This document shows, piece by piece, positions 12,701 through 24,700 of a DNA stretch of 64,000 nt (positions are counted from its first letter, which is position 1; every line of letters begins with the position of its first letter). The translations under genes were made by a program, and so were the position numbers. Below the pieces are notes generated by a model. It was not told the DNA's origin and made no database searches. It saw only the letters and a program-made list of their open reading frames with translations. The stretch is from Aspidapion aeneum (taxonomy: Eukaryota > Arthropoda > Insecta > Coleoptera > Brentidae): NCBI GenBank assembly GCA_963576565.1, contig OY755038.1:181714452-181778451 (forward strand), given 5' to 3'.

Positions 12701-15700
12701 CATGCTGGTTATCACTGATCTTAAACTAGTAAACGGAATGTTTGAACTTGTAGCACTACTAAATGCAGTTTTCTCTGTTTTAATACTTTTTGGCATTAAG
12801 CTTGTTAAAGTAGATTCTAACTCTTTAGTAGTATTGGAAAATACAGAAACAATTGAACTTTCGTTGATTGTAGGGCTTGGTAATGTTACTGCTGTTTTAT
12901 TCATATCTGCCATTTGTGACATGCTGGTTATCACTGATCTTAAACTAGTAAACGGAATCTTTGAATTTGTAGTACTATTAAATGCAGTTTTCTCTGTTCT
13001 AATACTTTTTGGCATTAAGCTTGTTAAAGTAGATTCTAACTCTTTAGTAGTCTTGGAAAATACAGAAACAATTGAACTTTCGTTGATTGTAGGGCTTGGT
13101 AATGTTACTGCTGTTTTATTCATGTCTGCCATTTGTGACATGCTGGTTATCACTGATCTTGAACTAGTAGTACTTGTAGTACTAATAAATGCAGTTTTGT
13201 CTGTTATAATACTTTTTGGTGTTAAGCTTGTTAATGTAGATTCTAACTCTTTAGTAGTTTTGGAAATTACAGTGAAAATTGAACTTTCGTTGATGGTAAG
13301 GCTTGGTAATGGTACTCCTGTTTTATTCATATCAGTCATTCTTGACATACTGGTTATCACTGATCCTAAACTAGTGAACGGAATCTTTGAAATTGTAGAT
13401 TCTAACTCTTTAGTAGCATTGGAAATTGCTGTAACAACTGAACTTTCGTTGATTGGAGGGCTTGGTAATGTGACTGCTGTTTTATTCGTATCTGTTATTT
13501 TTGACATGTTCGTTATCACTGATCTTGAACTAGTAAACATAATCTTTGAACTTGTAGTACTAATAAATGCAGTTTTGTCTATTATAATACTTTTTGGTGT
13601 TAAGCTTGTTAAAATAGATTCTAACTCTTTAGTAGTTTTGGAAATTACAGTGACAATTGAACTTTCGTTAATTGTAAGGCTTGGTAATGGTACTCTCGTT
13701 TTATTCATATCAGTCATTCTTGACATGCTGGTTATTACTGATCTTAAACTAGTGAACGGAATCTTTGAACTTGTAAATTCTAACTCTTTAGTAGCAATGG
13801 AAATTGCTGTAACAACTGAACTTTCGTTGATTGTAGGGCTTGGTAATGTTACTGCTGTTTTATTCATTTCTGTCATTTTTGACATGCTGGTTATCACTGA
13901 TCCTAAACTAGTAAACGGAATCTTTAAACTTGTAGATTCTAACTCTTTGGTAGCATTGGAAATTACTGTAACAACTGAACTTTTGTTGATTGGAAGGCTT
14001 GGTAATGTTACTGCTGTTTTATTCGTATCTGTTATTTTTGACATGCTGGTTATCACTGATCTTGAACTAGTAAACAGGATCTTTGAACTTTTAGTACTAA
14101 TAAATGCAGTTTTGTCTGTTATAATACTTTTTGGTGTTAAGCTTGTTAAAGTAGATTCTAACTCTTTAGTAGTTTTGGAAAGTACAGTGTAAATTGAACT
14201 TTCGATGATTGTAGGGCTTGGTAATGTTACTGCTGTTTTATTCGGTTCTGACATTTGGGACATGTTGGTTATCACTGATCTTAAACTAGTGAACGGAATC
14301 TTTGAACTTGTAGTACTGATAAATGCAGTTTTGTATGTTCTAATACTTTTGGATGTTAAGCTTGTTAAAGTAGATTTTAACTCTTTAGTAGTTTTGGAAA
14401 TTACAGTGACAATTGAACTTTGGTTGATTGTAAGGCTTGGTAATGTAACTGCTGTTTTATTCCTATCTGGCATTTGTGACATGCTGGTTATCACTGATCT
14501 TAAACTAGTGAACGGAATCTTTGAACTTGTAGTACTGATAAATGCAGTTTTGTCTGTTCCAATACTTTTTGGCATTAAGCTTGTTAAAGTAGATTCTAAC
14601 TCTTTAGTAGTATTAGAAAATACAGAAACAATTGAACTTTTGATGATTGTAGGGCTTGATAATGTTACTGCTGTTTTATTCATATCTACCATTTGTGACA
14701 TGCTGGTTATCACTGATCTTAAACTAGTGAACGGAATCTTTGAACTTGTAGTACTGATAAATGCAGTTTTATCTGTTCTAATACTTTTTGGCATTAAGCT
14801 TGTTAAAGTAGATTCTAACTGTTTAGTAGTATTGGAAAATACAGAAACAATGGAGCATTCGTTGATTGTAGGGCTTGGTAATGTTACTGCTGTTTTATTT
14901 ATATCTGTCATTTGTGACATGCTGGTTATCACTGATCTTAAACTAGTAAACGGAATCTTTGAACTTGTAGCACTACTAAATGCAGTTTTATCTGTTCTAA
15001 TACTTTTTGGCATTAAGCTGGTTAAAGTAGATTCTAACTGTTTAGTAGTATTGGAAAATACAGAAACAATTGAACTTTCATTGATTGTAGGGCTTGGTAA
15101 TGTTACTGCTGTTTTATTTATATCTGCCATTTGTGACATGCTAGTTATCACTGATCTTAAACTAATAAACGGAATGTTTGAACTTGTAGCACTACTAAAT
15201 GCAGTTTTCTCTGTTCTAATACTTTTTGGCATTAAGCTGGTTAAAGTAGATTCTAACCCTTTAGTAGTATTGGAAAATACAGAAACAATTGAACTTTCGT
15301 TGATTGTAGGGCTTGGTAATGTTACTGCTGTTTTATTTATATCTGCCATTTGTGACATGCTGGTTATCACGGATCTTAAACTAGTAAACGGAATCTTTGA
15401 ACTTGTAGCACTACTAAATGCAGTTTTATCTGTTCTAATACTTTTTGGCATTAAGCTGGTTAAAGTAGATTCTAACTGTTTAGTAGTATTGGAAAATACA
15501 GAAACAATTGAACTTTCGTTGATTGTAGGGCTTGGTAATGTTACTGCTGTTTTATTTATATCTGCCATTTGTGACATGCTGGTTATCACTGATCTTAAAC
15601 TAGTAAACGAAATCTTTGAACTTGTAGCACTACTAAATGCAGTTTTATCTGTTCTAATACTTTTTGACATTAAGCTTGTTAAAGTAGATTTTAACTCTTT

Positions 15701-18700
15701 AGTAGTATTGGAAAATACAGAAACATTTGAACTTTCGTTGATTGTAGGGCTTGGTAATGTTACTGCTGTTTTATTTATATCTGTCATTTGTGACATGCTG
15801 GTTATCACTGATCTTAAACTAGTAAACGGAATCTTTGAACTTGTAGCACTATTAAATGCAGTTTTATCTGTTCTAATACTTTTTGGCATTAAGCTTATTA
15901 AAGTAGATTTTAACTCTTTAGTAGTATTGGAAAATACAGAAACATTTGAACTTTCGTTGATTGTAGGGCTTGGTAATGTTACTGCTGTTTTATTTATATC
16001 TGCCATTTGTGACATGCTGGTTATCACTGATCTTAAACTAGTAAACGGAATCTTTGAACTTGTAGCACTATTAAATGCAGTTTTATCTGTTCTAATACTT
16101 TTTGGCATTAAGCTTATTAAAGTTGATTCTAACTCTTTAGTAGTATTGGAAAATACAGAAACAATTGAACTTTCGTTGATTGTAGGGCTTGGTAATGTTA
16201 CTGCTGTTTTATTTATATCTGCCATTTGTGACATGCTGGTTATCACTGATCTTAAACTAGTAAATGGAATCTTTGAACTTGTAGCACTACTAAATGCAGT
16301 TTTATCTGTTTTAATACTTTCTGGCATTAAGCTGGTTAAAGTAGATTCTAACTGTTTAGTAGTATTGGAAAATACAGAAACAATTGAACTTTCGTTGATT
16401 GTAGGCCTTGGTAATGTTACTGCTGTTTTATTTATATCTGCCATTTGTGACATGCTGGTTATCACTGATCTTAAACTAGTAAACGGAATCTTTGAACTTG
16501 TAGCACTACTAAATGCAGTTTTATCTGTTCTTATACTTTTTGGCATTAAGCTTGTTAAAGTAGATTCTAACTCTTTAGTAGTATTGGAAAATACAGAAAC
16601 AATTGAACTTCCGTTGATTGTAGGGCTTGGTAATGTTACTGCTGTTTTATTTATATCTGCCATTTGTGACATGCTGGTTATCACGGATCTTAAACTAGTA
16701 AACGGAATCTTTGAACTTGTAGCACTACTAAATGCAGTTTTATCTGTTCTAATACTTTTTGGCATTAAGCTGGTTAAAGTAGATTCTAACTCTTTAGTAG
16801 TATTGGAAAATAAAGAAACAATTGAAGTTTCGTTGATTGTAGGGCTTGGTAATGTTACTGCTGCTTTATTTATATCTGACATTTGTGACATGCTGGTTAT
16901 CACTGATCTTAAACTAGTAAAGGGAGTGTTTGAACTTGTAGCACTACTAAATGCAGTTTTCTCTGTTCTAATACTTTTTGGCATTAAGCTTGTTAAAGTA
17001 GATTCTAACTCTTTAGTAGTATTGGAAAATACAGAAACAATTGAACTTTCGTTGATTGTAGAGCTTGGTAATGTTACTGCTGTTTTGTTTATATCTGCCA
17101 TTTGTGACATGCTGGTTATCACGGATCTTAAACTAGTAAACGGAATGTTTGAACTTGTAGCACTACTAAATGCAGTTTTCTCTGTTCTAATACTTTTTGG
17201 CATTAAGCTTGTTAAAGTAGATTCTAACTCTTTAGTAGTATTGGAAAATACAGAAACAATTGAACTTTCGATGATTGTAGGGCTTGGTAATGTTACTGCT
17301 GTTTTATTTATATCTGCCATTTGTGACATGCTGGTTATCACGGATCTTAAACTAGTAAACGGAATGTTTAAACTTGTAGCACTACTAAATGCAGTTTTCT
17401 CTGTTCTAATACTTTTTGGCATTAAGCTTGTTAAAGTAGATTCTAACTCTTTAGTAGTATTGGAAAATACAGAAGCAATTGAACTTTCGTTGATTGTAGG
17501 GCTTGGTAATGTTACTGCTGTTTTATTTATATCTGACATTTGTGACATGCTGGTTATCACGGATCTTAAACTAGTAAACGGAATGTTTGAACTTGTAGCA
17601 CTACTAAATGCAGTTTTCTCTGTTCTAATACTTTTTGGCATTAAGCTTGTTAAAGTAGATTCTAACTCTTTAGTAGTATTGGAAAATACAGAAACAATTG
17701 AACTTTCGATGATTGTAGGGCTTGGTAATGTTACTGCTGTTTTATTTATATCTGCCATTTGTGACATGCTGGTTATCACGGATCTTAAACTAGTAAACGG
17801 AATGTTTGAACTTGTAGCACTACTAAATGCAGTTTTCTTTGTTCTAATACTTTTTCGCATTAAGCTTGTTAAAGTAGATTCTAACTCTTTAGTAGTATTG
17901 GAAAATACAGAAACAATTGAACTTTCGTTGATTGTAGGGCTTGGTAATGTTACTGCTGTTTTATTTATGTCTGCCATTTGCGACATGCTGGTTATCACTG
18001 ATCTTAAACTAGTAAACGAAATCTTTGAACTTGTAGCACTACTAAATGCAGTTTTCTCTGTTCTAATACTTTTTGGCATTAAGCTTGTTAAAGTAGATTC
18101 TAATTCTTTAGTAGTATTGGAAAATACAGAAACAATTGAACTTTCGTTGATTGTAGGGCTTGGTAATGTTACTGCTGTTTTATTTATATCTGTCATTTGT
18201 GACATGCTGGTTATCACTGATCTTAAACTAGTAAACGGAATCTTTGAACTTGTAGCACTACTAAATGCAGTTTTATCTGTTCTAATACTTTTTGGCATTA
18301 AGCTGGTTAAAGTAGATTCTAACCCTTTAGTAGTATTGGAAAATACAGAAACAATTGAACTTTCGTTGATTGTAGGGCTTGGTAATGTTACTGCTGTTTT
18401 ATTTATATCTGTCATTTGTGACATGCTGGTTATCACTGATCTTAAACTAGTAAACGGAATCTTTGAACTTGTAGCACTACTAAATGCAGTTTTATTTGTT
18501 ATAATACTTTTTGGCATTAAGCTGGTTAAAGTAGATTCTAACTGTTTAGTAGTATTGGAAAATACAGAAATAATTGAACTTTCGTTGATTGTAGGGCTTG
18601 GTAACGTTACTGCTGTTTTATTTATATCTGCCATTTGTGACATGCTAGTTATCACTGATCTTAAACTAGTAAACGGAATGTTTGAACTTGTAGCACTACT

Positions 18701-21700
18701 AAATGCAGTTTTCTCTGTTCTAATACTTTTTGGCATTAAGCTTGTTAAAGTAGATTCTAACTCTTTAGTAGTATTGGAAAATACAGAAACAATTGAACTT
18801 TCGTTGATTGTAGGGCTTGGTAATGTTACTGCTGTTTTATTTATTTCTGTCATTTGTGACATGCTGGTTATCACTGATCTTAAACTTGTAAACGGAATCT
18901 TTGAACTTGGAGCACTACTAAATGCAGTTTTATCTGTTCTAATACTTTTTGGCATTAAGCTGGTTAAAGTAGATTCTAACCCTTTAGTAGTATTGAAAAA
19001 TACAGAAACAATTGAACTTTCGTTGATTGTAGGGCTTGGTAATGTTACTGCTGTTTTATTTATATCTGCCATTTGTGACATGCTGGTTATCACGGATCTT
19101 AAACTAGTAAACGGAATGTTTGAACTTGTAGCACTACTAAATGCAGTTTTCTGTGTTCTAATACTTTTTGGCATTAAGCTTGTCAAAGTAGATTCTAACT
19201 CTTTAGTAGTATTGGAAAATACAGAAACAATTGAACTTTCGTTGATTGTAGGGCTTGGTAATGTTACTGCTGTTTTATTCGTATCTGCCATTTGTGACAT
19301 GCTGGTTATCACGGATCTTAAACTAGTAAACGGAATCTTTGAACTTGTAGCACTACTAAATGCAGTTTTATCTGTTCTAATACTTTTTGGCATTAAGCTG
19401 GTTAAAGTAGAATCTAACTGTTTAGTAGTATTGGAAAATACAGAAACAATTGAACTTTCGTTGATTGTAGGGCTTGGTAATGTTGCTGCTGTTTTATTTA
19501 TATCTGCCATTTGTGACATGCTGGTTATCACTGATCTTAAACTAGTAAACGGAATCTTTGAACTTGTAGCACTATTAAATGCAGTTTTATCTGTTCTAAT
19601 ACTTTTTGGCATTAAGCTTATTAAAGTTGATTCTAACTCTTTAGTAGTATTGGAAAATACAGAAACAATTGAACTTTCGTTGATTGTAGGGCTTGGTAAT
19701 GTTACTGCTGTTTTATTTATATCTGCCATTTGTGACATGCTGGTTATCACTGATCTTAAACTAGTAAATGGAATCTTTGAACTTGTAGCACTACTAAATG
19801 CAGTTTTATCTGTTTTAATACTTTCTGGCATTAAGCTGGTTAAAGTAGATTCTAACTGTTTAGTAGTATTGGAAAATACAGAAACAATTGAACTTTCGTT
19901 GATTGTAGGCCTTGGTAATGTTACTGCTGTTTTATTTATATCTGCCATTTGTGACATGCTGGTTATCACTGATCTTAAACTAGTAAACGGAATCTTTGAA
20001 CTTGTAGCACTACTAAATGCAGTTTTATCTGTTCTTATAATTTTTGGCATTAAGCTTGTTAAAGTAGATTCTAACTCTTTAGTAGTATTGGAAAATACAG
20101 AAACAATTGAACTTCCGTTGATTGTAGGGCTTGGTAATGTTACTGCTGTTTTATTTATATCTGCCATTTGTGACATGCTGGTTATCACGGATCTTAAACT
20201 AGTAAACGGAATCTTTGAACTTGTAGCACTACTAAATGCAGTTTTATCTGTTCTAATACTTTTTGGCATTAAGCTGGTTAAAGTAGATTCTAACTCTTTA
20301 GTAGTATTGGAAAATAAAGAAACAATTGAAGTTTCGTTGATTGTAGGGCTTGGTAATGTTACTGCTGCTTTATTTATATCTGACATTTGTGACATGCTGG
20401 TTATCACTGATCTTAAACTAGTAAAGGGAGTGTTTGAACTTGTAGCACTACTAAATGCAGTTTTCTCTGTTCTAATACTTTTTGGCATTAAGCTTGTTAA
20501 AGTAGATTCTAACTCTTTAGTAGTATTGGAAAATACAGAAACAATTGAACTTTCGTTGATTGTAGAGCTTGGTAATGTTACTGCTGTTTTGTTTATATCT
20601 GCCATTTGTGACATGCTGGTTATCACGGATCTTAAACTAGTAAACGGAATGTTTAAACTTGTAGCACTACTAAATGCAGTTTTCTCTGTTCTAATACTTT
20701 TTGGCATTAAGCTTGTTAAAGTAGATTCTAACTCTTTAGTAGTATTGGAAAATACAGAAGCAATTGAACTTTCGTTGATTGTAGGGCTTGGTAATGTTAC
20801 TGCTGTTTTATTTATATCTGACATTTGTGACATGCTGGTTATCACGGATCTTAAACTAGTAAACGGAATGTTTGAACTTGTAGCACTACTAAATGCAGTT
20901 TTCTCTGTTCTAATACTTTTTGGCATTAAGCTTGTTAAAGTAGATTCTAACTCTTTAGTAGTATTGGAAAATACAGAAACAATTGAACTTTCGATGATTG
21001 TAGGGCTTGGTAATGTTACTGCTGTTTTATTTATATCTGCCATTTGTGACATGCTGGTTATCACGGATCTTAAACTAGTAAACGGAATGTTTGAACTTGT
21101 AGCACTACTAAATGCAGTTTTCTTTGTTCTAATACTTTTTCGCATTAAGCTTGTTAAAGTAGATTCTAACTCTTTAGTAGTATTGGAAAATACAAAAACA
21201 ATTGAACTTTCGTTGATTGTAGGGCTTGGTAATGTTACTGCTGTTTTATTTATGTCTGCCATTTGTGACATGCTGGTTATCACTGATCTTAAACTAGTAA
21301 ACGAAATCTTTGAACTTGTAGCACTACTAAATGCAGTTTTCTCTGTTCTAATACTTTTTGGCATTAAGCTTGTTAAAGTAGATTCTAATTCTTTAGTAGT
21401 ATTGGAAAATACAGAAACAATTGAACTTTCGTTGATTGTAGGGCTTGGTAATGTTACTGCTGTTTTATTTATATCTGTCATTTGTGACATGCTGGTTATC
21501 ACTGATCTTAAACTAGTAAACGGAATCTTTGAACTTGTAGCACTACTAAATGCAGTTTTATCTGTTCTAATACTTTTTGGCATTAAGCTGGTTAAAGTAG
21601 ATTCTAACCCTTTAGTAGTATTGGAAAATACAGAAACAATTGAACTTTCGTTGATTGTAGGGCTTGGTAATGTTACTGCTGTTTTATTTATATCTGTCAT

Positions 21701-24700
21701 TTGTGACATGCTGGTTATCACTGATCTTAAACTAGTAAACGGAATCTTTGAACTTGTAGCACTACTAAATGCAGTTTTATTTGTTATAATACTTTTTGGC
21801 ATTAAGCTGGTTAAAGTAGATTCTAACTGTTTAGTAGTATTGGAAAATACAGAAATAATTGAACTTTCGTTGATTGTAGGGCTTGGTAACGTTACTGCTG
21901 TTTTATTTATATCTGCCATTTGTGACATGCTAGTTATCACTGATCTTAAACTAGTAAACGGAATGTTTGAACTTGTAGCACTACTAAATGCAGTTTTCTC
22001 TGTTCTAATACTTTTTGGCATTAAGCTTGTTAAAGTAGATTCTAACTCTTTAGTAGTATTGGAAAATACAGAAACAATTGAACTTTCGTTGATTGTAGGG
22101 CTTGGTAATGTTACTGCTGTTTTATTTATTTCTGTCATTTGTGACATGCTGGTTATCACTGATCTTAAACTTGTAAACGGAATCTTTGAACTTGGAGCAC
22201 TACTAAATGCAGTTTTATCTGTTCTAATACTTTTTGGCATTAAGCTGGTTAAAGTAGATTCTAACCCTTTAGTAGTATTGAAAAATACAGAAACAATTGA
22301 ACTTTCGTTGATTGTAGGGCTTGGTAATGTTACTGCTGTTTTATTTATATCTGCCATTTGTGACATGCTGGTTATCACGGATCTTAAACTAGTAAACGGA
22401 ATGTTTGAACTTGTAGCACTACTAAATGCAGTTTTCTGTGTTCTAATACTTTTTGGCATTAAGCTTGTCAAAGTAGATTCTAACTCTTTAGTAGTATTGG
22501 AAAATACAGAAACAATTGAACTTTCGTTGATTGTAGGGCTTGGTAATGTTACTGCTGTTTTATTCGTATCTGCCATTTGTGACATGCTGGTTATCACGGA
22601 TCTTAAACTAGTAAACGGAATCTTTGAACTTGTAGCACTACTAAATGCAGTTTTATCTGTTCTAATACTTTTTGGCATTAAGCTGGTTAAAGTAGATTCT
22701 AACTGTTTAGTAGTATTGGAAAATACAGAAACAATTGAACTTTCGTTGATTGTAGGGCTTGGTAATGTTACTGCTGTTTTATTTATATCTGCCATTTGTG
22801 ACATGCTGGTTATCACTGATCTTAAATTAGTAAACGGAATGTTTGAACTTGTAGCACTACTAAATGCAGTTTTCTCTGTTCTAATACTTTTTGAAATTAA
22901 GCTTGTTAAAGTAGATTTTAACTCTTTAGTAGTATTGGAAAATACAGAAACAATTGAACTTTCGTTGATTGTAGGGCTTGGTAATGTTACTGCTGTTTTA
23001 TTTATATCTGTCATTTGTGACATGCTGGTTTTCACTGATCTTAAACTAGTAAACGGAATCTTTGAACTTGTAGCACTACTAAATGCAGTTTTATTTGTTA
23101 TAATACTTTTTGGCATTAAGCTGGTTAAAGTAGATTCTAACTGTTTAGTAGTATTGGAAAATACAGAAATAATTGAACTTTCGTTGATTGTAGGGCTTGG
23201 TAATGTTACTGCTGTTTTATTTATATCTGCCATTTGTGACATGCTAGCTATCACTGATCTTAAACTAGTAAACGGAATGTTTGAACTTGTAGCACTACTA
23301 AATGCAGTTTTCTCTGTTCTAATACTTTTTGGCATTAAGCTTGTTAAAGTAGATTCTAACTCTTTAGTAGTATTGGAAAATACAGAAACAATTGAACTTT
23401 CGTTGATTGTAGGGCTTGGTAATGTTACTGCTGTTTTATTTATATCTGTCATTTGTGACATGCTGGTTATCACTGATCTTAAACTAGTAAACGGAATCTT
23501 TGAACTTGTAGCACTACTAAATGCAGTTTTATCTGTTCTAATACTTTTTGGCATTAAGCTGGTTAAAGTAGATTCTAACCCTTTAGTAGTATTGGAAAAT
23601 ACAGAAACAATTGAACTTTCGTTGATTGTAGGGCTTGGTAATGTTACTGCTGTTTTATTTATATCTGCCATTTGTGACATGCTGGTTATCACGGATCTTA
23701 AACTAGTAAACGGAATGTTTGAACTTGTAGCACTACTAAATGCAGTTTTCTGTGTTCTAATACTTTTTGGCATTAAGCTTGTCAAAGTAGATTCTAACTC
23801 TTTAGTAGTATTGGAAAATACAGAAACAATTGAACTTTCGTTGATTGTAGGGCTTGGTAATGTTACTGCTGTTTTATTCGTATCTGCCATTTGTGACATG
23901 CTGGTTATCACGGATCTTAAACTAGTAAACGGAATCTTTAAACTTGTAGCACTACTAAATGCAGTTTTATCTGTTCTAATACTTTTTGGCATTAAGCTGG
24001 TTAAAGTAGATTCTAACTGTTTAGTAGTATTGGAAAATACAGAAACAATTGAACTTTCGTTGATTGTAGGGCTTGGTAATGTTACTGCTGTTTTATTTAT
24101 ATCTGCCATTTGTGACATGCTGGTTATCACTGATCTTAAACTAGTAAACGGAATGTTTGAACTTGTAGCACTACTAAATGCAGTTTTCTCTGTTCTAATA
24201 CTTTTTGACATTAAGCTTGTTAAAGTAGATTTTAACTCTTTAGTAGTATTGGAAAATACAGAAACATTTGAACTTTCGTTGATTGTAGGGCTTGGTAATG
24301 TTACTGCTGTTTTATTTATATCTGTCATTTGTGACATGCTGGTTATCACTGATCTTAAACTAGTAAACGAAATCTTTGAACTTGTAGCACTACTAAATGC
24401 AGTTTTATCTGTTCTAATACTTTTTGGCATTAAGCTGGTTAAAGTAGAATCTAACTGTTTAGTAGTATTGGAAAATACAGAAACAATTGAACTTTCGTTG
24501 ATTGTAGGGCTTGGTAATGTTACTGCTGTTTTATTTATATCTGCCATTTGTGACATGCTGGTTATCACTGATCTTAAACTAGTAAACGGAATCTTTGAAC
24601 TTGTAGCACTATTAAATGCAGTTTTATCTGTTCTAATACTTTTTGGCATTAAGCTTATTAAAGTTGATTCTAACTCTTTAGTAGTATTGGAAAATAAAGA

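Larger units (their letters stand above)
3660..13190. repeat. Five 207-bp units with a 12-bp deletion
   Basis: Near 3690, 4711, 8428, 12148 and 13168 the sequence reads GAACTAGTAGTACTTGTAG in place of GAACTAGTAAACAG followed by AATCTTTGAACTTGTAG. Twelve bases are lost, four codons, frame kept. The deletion falls at the joint between two repeat units in the minus-strand protein. All five occur left of 14.2 kb and travel with the higher-order blocks there. Confidence 0.85.
217..13960. repeat. Family of fifteen short units lacking 60 bp, confined to the left 14 kb
   Basis: In these units the sequence jumps from CTTGTA straight to GATTCTAAC (AATTCTAAC at 13776), dropping 60 bp. The junctions are at 228, 1482, 1860, 2895, 3918, 4941, 5319, 5478, 8658, 9036, 9195, 12375, 13398, 13776 and 13935. 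In the minus-strand protein this removes about 20 residues (roughly 53-72), the stretch holding Met-Pro-Lys and Arg-Thr-Asp-Lys, and leaves a Leu-Glu-Ser-Thr-Ser-Ser-Lys join. All junctions keep the same codon phase. No short unit occurs right of 14 kb, so the deletion probably arose once and spread with the higher-order repeats of this end. Confidence 0.9.

Noticed and set aside
40..14130. TATAAT-like words (GTTATAATAC) resembling a bacterial -10 promoter box.
   Set aside because: They belong to the repeat unit itself in many copies, lie inside the coding frame and lack any consistent upstream element.
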